From: CAWCLK01 sp963796225
GTDB lineage: Bacteria > Actinomycetota > Nitriliruptoria > Nitriliruptorales > Nitriliruptoraceae
DNA length: 64,000 bases
Direction: 5' to 3'
Assembly: GCA_963796225.1 (NCBI GenBank)
Contig: CAWCLK010000013.1
Location: 47,918-111,917, forward strand
Part shown: piece after piece, positions 21,495 through 32,525 of the stretch
Layout of the letters: every line of letters starts with the position of its first letter
Numbering within the stretch: the first letter of the stretch is position 1
Notes under the pieces: generated by a model
Databases searched by the model: none
What the model was told of the DNA's origin: nothing
Seen by the model: only the letters and a program-made list of their open reading frames with translations
Position numbers and translations under genes: made by a program

Positions 21495-23364
21495 TCAGGA
21501 CGTCAGCCGGATCTCGCTGACCCCGCCCCGGTGCCCACCTGCGTCGCTGCCGACGCTGGTGAACCACACGAGCACGACGTCGGTGCCCTCGGGCAGGTCG
21601 GCCTCGAGGGTCCCCGACGCCCCGGCGGCGTTGGCCACGGGATCGCCCCAGGCCGCCGGGTCGCCCGGCGGGGGGCCGTCCAGGGCGTACACCTCGACGT
21701 TCGCCCCGGGGATCGCCAGGTCGATGGAGGCGTGGCGGGGCGCGCTGCCGTCGGCGGCCTGCACCCACATCCCCACGCCCGGCTTGTCCAGCGACGAGGC
21801 GTTGTAGATCTGGGTCAGCCAGGACGTCGACGGGTCCCCGTCGAAGGCGCGCCCGATGTCCTCGGGGTGCTCCTGGTCACCGAACGGGTCGAGGTCCTGC
21901 CCACCGACGATCTGCACGGCCGAGGTGTCGCCGCCCGACCCGGAGCCGTTGCCGCCCGCGTCCCCACCGCCGCCGCCGGAGGGGCTGGACCCGCCGAGGA
22001 CCACGACGGCCCCGGCGACGGCGAGGGCCAGTGCTCCGAGGCCGAGCAGGACCGGGATCAGCGGCGGGCGGCGGCGTGGACGGTCCTGTGGCTCGGCGTC
22101 GTCGGGCGTCCCGGTGGCGGGGGTGGTCGGCAGCACGGAGGTCGCCTCGGCGTCCTCACGGGCGTCGGCACGACCCGAGCCGACCGGCGGACCGGGCGGG
22201 ACCAGGGGACCCGGCGGGACCACCGGTGGTGTGAACCGCTGGGTCGGCTCGTCGTCGACCGAGCGCACGACGCGGGGCGTCCTCGCGTTGGGGCGCCTGC
22301 TGCGGGGGCGCCTGCTGCGGGGCGTCGTCCTGGCGCGGCAGCACGGTGGTGGCCTCGTAGGCCTCGGGTGGGGTCGCGTGCGCGTGCTCGGGGGGTGCGT
22401 CCGGGTCGTCCTCGCCGGTGTCCGGCAACGGGACGGTGGCGGCGAGCCGCGGCCGTGGGTGCTGGCGCGCCAGCGCCCGCAGGCGTCCGTCCCCGTCGCC
22501 CGGGACCAGGGGCTCGAGCGCGGCCATGAGCGCCGACGCGTCGGCGAACCGCTGGGCCGGGTCGCGCAGGGTCGCCCGCACGATGATCTCGTCGAGCTCG
22601 GGCGGGATGCCGTCACGGTGCCGGGACGGCGGGGTGGCGTCCTCGTCGAGCCGCCGACGCATGAGCTCGGCGATGGTGCCCTCCCCGAAGGTGGGGTGAC
22701 CCGTGAGGCACTCGTGCAGGAGCAGGCCCACCGCGTAGACGTCGGCCCGGGGCGTGACCTCGTGCCCGTCGAACTGCTCGGGGGCGACGTACCCGATGGT
22801 GCCCATCATCGTCCCCGGGGTGGTCAGCGTGGCGGCATCCTCCCCGAGCACGTGCACGGTGCCGAAGTCGACCACCTTCGGCGGCCCGTCGACCGGCAGC
22901 AGCACGTTGCCCGGCTTGACGTCCCGGTGGACCAGGCCTCGCGCGTGCACGGCGGCCAGGGCGCCAGCCACACGGTGGCCGAGCGCGGCGACCTCGTCGG
23001 GTTCGAGCGGCCCGGCCGCGTCGAGCACGTCGCGGGTCGAGGGGCCGTCCACCAGCTCCATGACGAGGTAGACGACACCGTCGTCCTCGCCCACGTCGTA
23101 GATGGTCACCAGCGACGCGTGCGACAGCGAGGCGGCGGTGGTGGCCTCGCGCCGGAACCGGTCGGCGGCCACCGGGTCGCTGGCCACGCCCGGCTGGAGC
23201 ACCTTGACGGCGACGTCACGGTCGAGCTGCAGGTCACGCGCCTGCCAGACCGTGCCGACACCGCCCTGACCCAGCACGGTGTCGAGGCGGTAGCGGTCGG
23301 ACAGCAGCGTCGAGCGACGAGGTGACGCCTCGACGTCGGGGCGCGGCGACGAGCCCGCAGGCAC
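21495..23364 (-). CDS. Membrane Ser/Thr protein kinase (PknB-like) with discoidin-like ectodomain, frame interrupted
   Basis: About 622 aa. Kinase motifs: LGQGGVGTVW, AVKVLQ (Lys about 54), the catalytic loop HRDVKPGNVLL, the activation-segment start VVDFGTV in place of DFG+A/L, and YVAPEQ. A proline-rich linker with a duplicated PPQQA unit leads to a single membrane helix (PVLLGLGALALAVAGAVVV), a Gly/Ser-rich stretch and an extracellular ~150-residue domain (EDIGRAFDGDPSTSWLTQ) resembling F5/8 type C/discoidin-like tails of actinobacterial kinases. One base too many at about 22265-22290 breaks the linker. The GTG start at 23364 has AAGGAGG at ideal spacing. It probably senses a cell-envelope signal. 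Confidence 0.85.
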
Positions 23365-23499
23365 GGCGCGACCTCCTTGGGGCGCGGGGGACGTGGGTGA
23401 GGACGGTACGGCCTCGTTCGGACCCGTCAGCCCGTCCGGTCGGCCGACCCCGTCCGGCGCACCTAGCCTGCCCGCTCGGTCCCGAGGACGGAGGGATCC

Positions 23500-24399
23500 G
23501 TGGAGCTGACACCGGCCGGCCAGCGCGTGCTGGGCTGCCTCGTCGAGAAGGCGATGGCCACCCCGCAGCAGTACCCGCTGTCCCTCAACGCCCTGCGGAC
23601 CGCCTGCAACCAGACCACGGGGCGGGACCCGGTCGTCGACTACGACGAGGACGACGTGCGGGCAGGGCTCGACGACCTCAAGGGCCACCAGCTGGTCCGC
23701 ACCGAGTACGCGCGCGGGTCCCGGGTCCCGAAGTCGGCCCACCGGCTCGACGAGCAGCTCGACCTCGACGACGGCCAGATGGCGGTGCTCGCGCTGCTGC
23801 TCCTGCGTGGCCCGCAGACGGTCGGCGAGCTGCGGTCGCGGTCCGACCGGATGCACGCCTTCGCGTCGCTCGAGCTCGTCGAGGCCGTCCTGCAGTCGCT
23901 GGCTGCCCACCGGTTCGGGGCGCTGGTCGCCCTGCAGGAACGCCAGCCCGGCCAGAAGGAGGCCCGCTGGGCCCACCTGCTCGGACCTGCCCCGACCCCG
24001 ACGCCGGCCGCGAGCGGCGAGGACGGGGCGGGGCGGTACCGGCCGTTCCACGACGCCGTGCTCGCCGGCGACTGGGACACCGCGGTCGCCCAGCTCGCCG
24101 AGGACGTGGTGTTCCACTCCCCCGCGGTCCACCGCCCGTACGAGGGACGCGAGGCCACGGCCATGATCCTGCGTGCCGTCGCGCAGGTCTTCGAGGACTT
24201 CCGCTACGTCGACGTGCTCGACGACGGCGACCGCGCCGGCCTGGTCTTCGCCGCCCACGTCGGGGACCGCGAGCTGGAGGGCTGGGACTATCTCCGGTTC
24301 GACGACGCGGGGCAGATCGTCGAGTTCACCGTGATGATCCGTCCGCTGTCGGGGCTGCAGGCCGTGGTGGCGGCGATGCAGCGGGCCCTCGGATCGTGA
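23500..24399 (+). CDS. YceH-like (DUF480) protein fused to an NTF2/SnoaL-like domain
   Basis: 299 aa. Residues 1 to about 160 are a complete DUF480/YceH domain, built of two winged-helix units (MELTPAGQRVLGCLVEKAM, YPLSLNALRTACNQ, GPQTVGELRSRSDRMH). After a short Pro/Ala linker, residues ~185-299 form an NTF2/SnoaL-like alpha+beta cone (AVLAGDWDTAVAQLAEDVVF, EGREATAMILRAV). YceH proteins have no established biochemical role; SnoaL folds bind small ligands. The fusion suggests a ligand-sensing partner for the winged-helix part, which is inference. The GTG start has GGAGGG upstream. Its stop overlaps the ClC gene start (GTGA). Confidence 0.8.
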   Translation: MELTPAGQRVLGCLVEKAMATPQQYPLSLNALRTACNQTTGRDPVVDYDEDDVRAGLDDLKGHQLVRTEYARGSRVPKSAHRLDEQLDLDDGQMAVLALLLLRGPQTVGELRSRSDRMHAFASLELVEAVLQSLAAHRFGALVALQERQPGQKEARWAHLLGPAPTPTPAASGEDGAGRYRPFHDAVLAGDWDTAVAQLAEDVVFHSPAVHRPYEGREATAMILRAVAQVFEDFRYVDVLDDGDRAGLVFAAHVGDRELEGWDYLRFDDAGQIVEFTVMIRPLSGLQAVVAAMQRALGS

Positions 24400-25682
24400 C
24401 GGACCACGACGCACACGACACGACCCGCCGCCGCCTGCTCGCCAACCCGCCGCAGCTGTTCGCGTGGCGCGAGCAGCTGCTCGGCCCGGTCCTGGTCGTC
24501 GGGGCGCTCGGCGGGATCGCCGGGGCCGCCTACCTCGGGGCGCTGCGTGGCCTCCAGCTGCTGCTGTGGCCCGAGCACCACAGCGCGCTCGTGTCGCTGG
24601 TGCTCCTCACCGCGGTCGGGCTGGTCATCGGGCTGCTGACCAGGTGGCTGGGCAACCCCGGCGACGTCGAGCTGCTCGTCGACAACATCCACGTCATCGG
24701 ACGGCCCGAGTCCGCCCGATCGCTGCGATCGCTGCTGCCGGTGAGCCTGCTCGGGATCGCCGTGGGCGGGGCGGCCGGGCCCGAGGCGCCCCTGGTGCAG
24801 ACGACGGGCACGATCGGGTCGCTGATCGCCCTGCGGTCGGGGCGCACGGCCGAGGGGGTGCGGATCCTCGCGATCACCGGGATGGCGGCCGGCTTCACCG
24901 TGCTGTTCGGGACGCCGCTGGGCGCCGCGATCTTCGCCCTCGAGATCCTGCACCGCCGGGGCCTGCAGTACTACGAGGCGCTGCTGCCGGCGATCCTCGG
25001 CTCGCTGTCCGGCTACGTCGTGTCCGTGCTGCTCGACAGCGTGGGGCTCGCCCCGATCTTCGACTTCCCACCCACGCCGGTGATCGACGAGGCCCAGCTC
25101 GGATGGGCCGTGCTGGCTGGCGTCGTCGGGGCCGTCGTCGCCACCGTGTTCACCTACCTCGTCGAGGGACTGCGGCACGCGATGGCGCGCCTGCCCCTGC
25201 CGTGGCGCCCGGCGGTCGGCGGCCTGGCCCTCGGCCTGCTGGCGCTGGTCACGCCCTACGCGCTGACCTTCGGCGAGGAGCAGATCGACCCGCTGCTCCT
25301 GGCCACCATCGGCGTGGGCGGGCTGCTGCTCGCCGCCGGCGCCAAGCTGGTGGCCTCGGCCGTCACCGTGACGTCCGGATGGCGGGGCGGGTTCATCATC
25401 CCGCTCTTCTTCGTCGGCGTCGCGCTGGGCCGCGCCGGGGCGCACCTCGCGCCGGGAGCGGACGAGGTCGTGCTGGTGGCGGCGCTGATGGCGGCGACGA
25501 ACGCTGGGGTCACCAAGACGCCGCTCGGATCCACCATCGTGGTCAGCGAGATGGCCGGCCTGCTCGTCCTGCCGACCACGCTGATCGCCACGATGGTGTC
25601 GCTGCTGCTCACCTCGGGCGTCGGCGTGATCACCAGCCAGCGCGAGCGGTCGGGATCCCTCGCCGACGTCGCCGCCGACTGA
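24396..25682 (+). CDS. ClC-type chloride channel / H+-Cl- antiporter
   Basis: 428 aa with about ten hydrophobic helices. The selectivity-filter region is GGAAGPEAPLVQ, where the family usually has GxxGxEGP; the Glu of GPEAP would be the gating glutamate. Further ClC motifs are GFTVLFGTPLGAAIFALE and the GWRGGFIIPLFFVG helix. The Ser of the external GSGIP motif is not obvious, so ion preference (Cl- or another anion) is uncertain. The start GTG 24396 overlaps the stop of the YceH-NTF2 gene, giving a two-gene coupled unit. Confidence 0.8.
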   Translation: MTDHDAHDTTRRRLLANPPQLFAWREQLLGPVLVVGALGGIAGAAYLGALRGLQLLLWPEHHSALVSLVLLTAVGLVIGLLTRWLGNPGDVELLVDNIHVIGRPESARSLRSLLPVSLLGIAVGGAAGPEAPLVQTTGTIGSLIALRSGRTAEGVRILAITGMAAGFTVLFGTPLGAAIFALEILHRRGLQYYEALLPAILGSLSGYVVSVLLDSVGLAPIFDFPPTPVIDEAQLGWAVLAGVVGAVVATVFTYLVEGLRHAMARLPLPWRPAVGGLALGLLALVTPYALTFGEEQIDPLLLATIGVGGLLLAAGAKLVASAVTVTSGWRGGFIIPLFFVGVALGRAGAHLAPGADEVVLVAALMAATNAGVTKTPLGSTIVVSEMAGLLVLPTTLIATMVSLLLTSGVGVITSQRERSGSLADVAAD

Positions 25683-25694
25683 CCGAGGACACCC

Positions 25695-26066
25695 GTGGGC
25701 TACTACGAGGCGAAGATCGAGGACGCGGTGTTCGTGGTACGTGCGGACCAGCAGGACGCCGCACTCGACCGCATGCTCGAGCTGTCGGCGGACGAGCTCG
25801 GCTACGACCTCGCCGACCGGGGCTGCAGACCCTCGACGAGTTCTTCCGCCTGTTCGCAGTGCACACCGTCCGGGAGGGCGCAGACATCGTCGGGCTGGAG
25901 TTCGAGGACCGGTACCTGCTCGAGCTCGACGACGTGTTCCGCGCCCTGGGCCCGTACGTGGAACCCGGGTCTGTTCCACTCGGGCACCACCGACCGCTGG
26001 CGCTACGTGTTCGACGGTGGGGTCGACCGTCGGACCGAGCCGCCCCGCCCCTGGTACGGACGCTGA
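25695..26066 (+). CDS. Small protein of unknown function with two compensating frame breaks
   Basis: About 123 aa, family not recognised. Reading three segments in turn gives a coherent acidic/aromatic protein: GYYEAKIEDAVFVVRADQQD (frame 1), LQTLDEFFRLFAVHTVREG and LELDDVFRALGPYVEPG (frame 2), then LFHSGTTDRWRYVFDGGV and RPWYGR (frame 1). The breaks lie at about 25820-25826 and 25970. No signal peptide or membrane helix is seen. It starts 12 bp after the ClC stop with GAGGA upstream of GTG, so it may belong to the same transcript. Confidence 0.5.
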   Translation: MGYYEAKIEDAVFVVRADQQDAALDRMLELSADELGYDLADRGCRPSTSSSACSQCTPSGRAQTSSGWSSRTGTCSSSTTCSAPWARTWNPGLFHSGTTDRWRYVFDGGVDRRTEPPRPWYGR

Positions 26067-26069
26067 CGG

Positions 26070-26705
26070 TCAGCCGGGTGGGACCGGGGTCCGCCAGACC
26101 GGGTAGTCGATGCCGGCCAGGCGGTTGATGACGTAGCCCTGCAGGGTCAGCAGCACGACCGCCCCCATGAGCACGGCCAGCTGCCACGGCTCGCGCAGGA
26201 TCCCCAGCGAGACGATCAGCGTGGTCGCGCCCGCCGGCGGGTGCGGGATCTTCCACCAGGCCATGAGGCCACTGGTGAGGGCCAGCGAGACCGCGGCGGC
26301 CCCGACGCGCGGTCCGGTCACCGACGTCGCCAGCGCCGGCGCGGCATCGGTCAGCCCGAACATCACCAGGGCGAGGTAGCCGGCGCCCGCGCCGACGAGG
26401 TGGCCCAGGATGGTGTTGCGGGGCGACGCGGCCGGCTGGGTCGGGGTGTAGAAGAGCAGGAAGGCGGTGGGGCCGAGCGAGGGGAAGATGAAGGGCGCCC
26501 CGGTCACCAGCGCCGCGGCCGACATCAGCCCGATGGAGATCAGGCCGTTGAGGAACGCGAAGGCGCCCAGGACCGCGGTCGAGTCGTGCCGTTCGACCAG
26601 GCGCGGGAACCGCGCGCGTTCGGCCAGGCCGTGGATGACGGCGGCCATGTCGCCGCCGATCGGCCCGGGGCGGCGCGCGCGGCGGGGCGGTCGTGCGTCG
26701 GTCAT
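26070..26705 (-). CDS. HPP family integral membrane protein
   Basis: 211 aa, four to five transmembrane helices. The family name motif is present in KIPHPPAGATTLI, and SLGPTAFLLFYTPTQPAASPRNTILGH is the conserved substrate/helix region of HPP proteins. A plant chloroplast homologue has been implicated in nitrite transport, so a role in nitrate/nitrite movement would suit its place at the end of the redox operon, but this is inference. The start ATG 26705 overlaps the stop of the upstream two-helix gene (ATGA). Confidence 0.85.
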   Translation of the reverse strand: MTDARPPRRARRPGPIGGDMAAVIHGLAERARFPRLVERHDSTAVLGAFAFLNGLISIGLMSAAALVTGAPFIFPSLGPTAFLLFYTPTQPAASPRNTILGHLVGAGAGYLALVMFGLTDAAPALATSVTGPRVGAAAVSLALTSGLMAWWKIPHPPAGATTLIVSLGILREPWQLAVLMGAVVLLTLQGYVINRLAGIDYPVWRTPVPPG

Positions 26706-26926
26706 CGCCGCAGCGCCCGGTAGAACAGGCCCGCCCCGACGGCCAGCAGCACGCTCAACCCGGCGGCCACCCACGCCAGCGACGGGTCGAAGCCCAGCAG
26801 CCCGTCGAGGGCGACGGTGAGCAGGAACACCTGCAGGCCGAGCAGCACGATCAGGTAGACCGACACGGCCGACGAGACCGTGCGCTCGCGTCGTCGGGGG
26901 ACCTCACGGCGGCTCTCGCTGCTCAC
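26702..26926 (-). CDS. Small two-helix membrane protein of the redox operon
   Basis: 74 aa. A basic N-terminus (RREVPRRRERTVS) precedes two transmembrane helices (VSVYLIVLLGLQVFLLTVALDGLLG and LAWVAAGLSVLLAVGAGLFY). It resembles the small helical proteins placed beside Rieske subunits in actinobacteria, but no catalytic residue is evident. It overlaps both neighbours by 4 bases, so expression is tightly tied to the Rieske and HPP genes. It probably acts as a membrane anchor or assembly subunit; this is inference. Confidence 0.7.
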   Translation of the reverse strand: MSSESRREVPRRRERTVSSAVSVYLIVLLGLQVFLLTVALDGLLGFDPSLAWVAAGLSVLLAVGAGLFYRALRR

Positions 26927-27459
26927 GCGGCACCTCCTTCACGCTCGCGGGCGTCCACCTCGTACCCGACCGCCCAGATGTCCCCGTCACGCACCTCCAG
27001 CGCGATGCGCGGGAGCGGACGCTCGGGCGGCCCGGCCAGCACGTCGCCGGTCCGCACGTCGAAGAACCCCTCGTGGCAGGGGCACTCGAGCTCCTCGCGG
27101 TCGGGCTCGTAGTAGACGACGCATCCGAGGTGGGTGCAGTGCTGGCTCCAGGCGACCACCTCGTCCTCGCCGAGGCGGACCAGGATCGCGGGCTCCTCCT
27201 CGTCGGGGTAGTGGAACAGGTGGCTACCGCCGACCGGGACGTCCTGCAGTGCCACGACCCGCATGGGCTCGCCCTCGGGCACCTGGCGGGAGGACGCCCA
27301 CGCGGCCACGCCCACGGTGCCTGCGGCGAAGGCGCCGGACGCCAGCGCCAGGTACCGGGCGAACTCGCGCCGGGTGACCCGCTCCTCCCCCGCCGAGGTC
27401 AGCGGGAAGTCGCGGCGCCAGACCGGCTCGTCACCGCCGGGGTCGCGTCGGGGGCTCAT
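26923..27459 (-). CDS. Rieske [2Fe-2S] protein (QcrA-like), probable Tat substrate
   Basis: 178 aa. Cluster-binding boxes are CTHLGC and CPCHEGFF, giving two Cys and two His ligands. The N-terminus has a twin-arginine-like motif (TRREFARYLALASG) followed by a single hydrophobic segment (FAAGTVGVAAWA), as in QcrA-type Rieske proteins held by an uncleaved membrane anchor. It would move electrons on the outer face of the membrane. No cytochrome b/c1 genes are adjacent; it sits between a four-cluster ferredoxin and two small membrane proteins. Overlaps the next gene by ATGA. Confidence 0.9.
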   Translation of the reverse strand: MSPRRDPGGDEPVWRRDFPLTSAGEERVTRREFARYLALASGAFAAGTVGVAAWASSRQVPEGEPMRVVALQDVPVGGSHLFHYPDEEEPAILVRLGEDEVVAWSQHCTHLGCVVYYEPDREELECPCHEGFFDVRTGDVLAGPPERPLPRIALEVRDGDIWAVGYEVDAREREGGAA

Positions 27460-27460
27460 G

Positions 27461-28151
27461 TCATCGTCCCTCCAGGCCGAAGGGGTCGTCCTGCCAGCGG
27501 AAGGTCGGCTCCCTGCCGAGGAGCACGTCGAGGGGGCCGGGTTCGCGGTCGTCGACGACGGTGGCGACCTTGGTCCGCACCGACTGGTCCCCGAACTGCC
27601 AGTCGGCCAGGAGCTGGCCGCGACGCCGCTGCGCGAACTCCTCGCGCGTCCCGTACCACAGCGCCTCGGACGGGCAGACCGTGGCGCACATCGGTGCCAG
27701 GCCCTCGGAGGTGCGGTCGTAGCACATGTCGCACTTCATCATCTGGTCGATCTCGACCATGTACTTCGGCACGCCGAAGGGGCACGCGTTCACGCAGTTC
27801 GAGCACCCGATGCAGCGCGGGTTCGACGCCGACTGCACGACCCCGTCCTCGGTCTGCTTGATGGCGTCGGCCGGGCAGACCTCGGCGCAGGTGGGGTCCT
27901 CGCAGTGCATGCAGACCATCGGCAGGGTCTGCACGGTCGAACCCCGGTCGACGTGGTCGAGGTGGATCATCGACTCGCCGCGATGGGTCGCTGCACTCGG
28001 CACAGGCGGCCACGCAGGCGTTGCACCCGATGCAGCGACTCTGGTCGATGACGAAGACGACGTCGTCGCGATCGGGGAACAGCTCACCGACCTCGGCCCG
28101 CCCGGGACCCTGGGTCGGGGGCGGCAGGTGGTCGGGGTGGTCGTCCGGCAC
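27461..28151 (-). CDS. Ferredoxin-type electron-transfer subunit with up to four [4Fe-4S] clusters, frame interrupted
   Basis: About 229 aa, related to the NrfC/DmsB/FdhB/NarH iron-sulfur subunits. Cysteine groups: CIGCNACVAAC, CMHCEDPTCAEVCP, CIGCSNCVNACPFG and CDMCYDR...CATVCP, the four-cluster arrangement that wires a molybdoenzyme to the membrane. The frame slips at about 27985, between ACAEC and THRGESMIHLDHVDRG; one extra base accounts for it. It lies directly between the molybdoenzyme and Rieske genes, with 1 bp to the Rieske start. There is no signal peptide, so it should be cytosolic or co-exported. Confidence 0.85.
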
Positions 28152-28195
28152 GACGCGGTTCCTCTCGTCGGTCGTCGGGGGCTCTCGGGGGCTGG

Positions 28196-30495
<2,300 letters not shown>

Positions 30496-30496
<1 letters not shown>

Positions 30497-31545
30497 CAGC
30501 CGAAACCTCCCACACGTTGGGACTGCGCGAGTGCGACGAGGCGCCGCCGGCAGGGCGGGCAGACCTCCTGCCAGTTGCCACCGCCGCGCTCGGACGGGAT
30601 CGAGTAGTCGAAGCCCACGGCCGGCAGGACCTGCTGGAGGTCGTCGACCTGCATGCGGCTGGCCCACGGCCGGCCGCACTCCGAGCAGTGGGCCTGCTCA
30701 CCCTCGGCGCCCTCACGCTTGTAGTAGGCGACGCCGAGGTTGCCCGGGCGCTGGAAGATGTGGAACAGCTTCCCGAACGGGATGTACATCAGCCCGAGGA
30801 TGACCGTCAGGGCGTGCGTGGTCGTGATGAAGGTGTAGAAGCGGCCGCCGAGCCACAGGTTCGACGCGGTGAGCATCAGCCCGGTGGCCGAGACGGCGAA
30901 CAGGCCGGCCAGGGGCAGGAAGTCGCCGGCACGTTCGACCGCGAGGGCCCCGGTGTCGCGCAGGCGCCGACCGAGGAAGAGGAAGACGCCGCCCAGCACC
31001 AGGACCGCGGACACGTCCAGCGCGTGGAACATGAACCAGCCGAACACGCCTCGCGCGTCGAAGGTCACCGGCGTCGCGAAGTCGGCGACGACGAGCCGGT
31101 ACTCGCGGGCCACCTGCCCGACCGACTCGAAGTGCAGCCAGCCGAAGGTGAGCGGGAAGGTGACGGCGACGGCGAGTATGCAGCCCCAGAAGATGAGCTG
31201 GTGCGCCGCCCAGCGCAACCGGGACCGGCGGCCGATGAACCCCTGCACGAACAGCTTGGACACCACCAGCCCGGGCAGCATCAGCAGGTTGCCCGTGCGA
31301 TGGTCGCCCCGCCACAGCAGCTGCCAGCCCCGCTCGTTGAGCTTGGCCGTGGGGGGACGCTGCAACCAGACGACGTAGCGGTAGACGGTCCCGAAGATGG
31401 CGAACAGGGTCCCGAAGAGGTAGCCCACCAGCGCCGCGTCGAACCAGGTCAGCCCGCTGCTGCCGAGCACCACGAGCCCCAGCGTGACTGCCACGGCCAG
31501 CAGCCCCCACACCAGCGCCGTCCGGTCGAGGCTGGCGGCCCGCAT
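30496..31545 (-). CDS. Cytochrome-b-like membrane subunit (NarI/HdrE-like) with C-terminal CxxC pairs
   Basis: 349 aa, about six transmembrane helices (ALVWGLLAVAVTLGLVVLG, ALVGYLFGTLFAIFGTVYR, LIFWGCILAVAVTFPLTFG, FMFHALDVSAVLVLGGVFLFL). Histidines in FMFHALD, THALTVILG and FGKLFHIFQ are candidate haem ligands, as in nitrate-reductase gamma and heterodisulfide-reductase E subunits; such proteins are often mislabelled as MFS. The soluble tail carries HCSECGRPW and CPPCRRR, a probable zinc-ribbon-like or cluster-binding site facing the cytosol. First gene of the operon; GGAGGG precedes ATG 31545. Likely quinone-linked. Confidence 0.75.
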
Positions 31546-31779
31546 GGTCCCTCCGCGTCGGCACCGCGTGCGTGTTCGTCCGCGTCTGACCCTAGTGACC
31601 CGTCCGAGGCGATGGCGTGTGCCGGCGCGTCCCTGACGAACGGGACGGGGGTGACTAGTCCGTTCGGGCCATTTGTCCACCCCGGGGCACATGGTTCGTA
31701 AGGGTCAGGCCCGGACGTGCCGCTGATGTGGATGGAGCGTCATCTCCCCATCATCGCCCCCTCCAGGAGCAACCACCCC

Positions 31780-32479
31780 ATGTCCGTGCTGCAGACCATC
31801 GCCTCGACCCTGGCGTCCAAGACGGGTGCCACGATCGCCGGCCTGACCCTCGCGACGGCCTCCGTCACCGCGGCCGCCGCACTGCCGGGGACCACCAGCG
31901 ACGACGTCGCCGCCGCCGAGGAGATCACCACCGAAGAGCCCGTCGCCGAGGAGCCCGTCGTCGAGGAGCCCGCTGAGGACCCCGTCGTCGAGGAGCCCGC
32001 CGCCGATGAGCCCGTCGCCGATGAGCCAGTCGCCGAGGAGCCAGTCGCCGATGACGGCTCGACGCCCGAGGACGCGCCCCTCCTCGATGAGCCGATCGCC
32101 GACGAGCCCCTCCTCGACGCGCCCGGTCGTCGAGGCGCCGGTCGTCGAGGAGCCGGTCGTCGAGGACGAGGCCTCGTCGAACCCCGTGAGCCAGGTCGTC
32201 GGCGTCGCCCCGGGCGACGAGGGCTTCGGGCAGGCCGTGTCGGAGGCTGCGCGCCAGGGCGGCCTGGGCCACGCCGTCTCGGAGATCGCGAAGGCGAAGC
32301 ACCACGGTGACGAGACCGACGAGGCCGACGAGGCCGACGAGGCCGAGCTCGAGGACACCGAGGAGGCCGAGCTCGAGGAGACCGAGGCGGCCGAGCTCGA
32401 GGACACCGAGGTCGAGGCGGAGGACGTCGACGGCGAGGACGGCCCGCCCGCCCACGCGAAGGCGCACGGCCGCCGCTGA
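31780..32479 (+). CDS. Secreted acidic Pro/Glu/Val repeat protein, frame interrupted
   Basis: About 232 aa. A hydrophobic N-terminus (ATIAGLTLATASVTAAAAL) is a signal peptide or anchor. It is followed by near-tandem EEPVVEEP / DEPVADEP units, a short globular stretch (VAPGDEGFGQAVSEAARQGGLGHAVSEIA) and an acidic tail (DETDEADEADEAELEDTEE). Asp/Glu dominates, which suggests cation binding or an extended wall-spanning spacer. A slip at about 32118 divides the repeat region; the downstream frame continues PVVEAPVVEEPVVEDEA to the stop. ATG 31780 has AGGAG upstream. No catalytic motif is present; function unknown. Confidence 0.7.
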
Positions 32480-32493
32480 CCCCCCCGCCCCGC

Positions 32494-32525
32494 GTTCGCC
32501 CCGGCCTGCTCAGGCCGGGGCGAAC
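32494..32525. terminator. Bidirectional terminator hairpin overlapping the P450 3' end
   Basis: A 14-bp perfect stem (GTTCGCCCCGGCCT / AGGCCGGGGCGAAC) with a GCTC loop lies between convergent genes. Its right arm is inside the last codons of the P450 gene, so the terminator and the peptide end share sequence. Confidence 0.7.

Noticed and set aside
31925..32467. Minus-strand low-complexity frames opposite the acidic repeat gene
   Set aside because: They are composition shadows of the DEPV/DEAD repeats with no start signals or domains. The repeats also looked briefly like a CRISPR array, but the units are coding, irregular and have no spacers.
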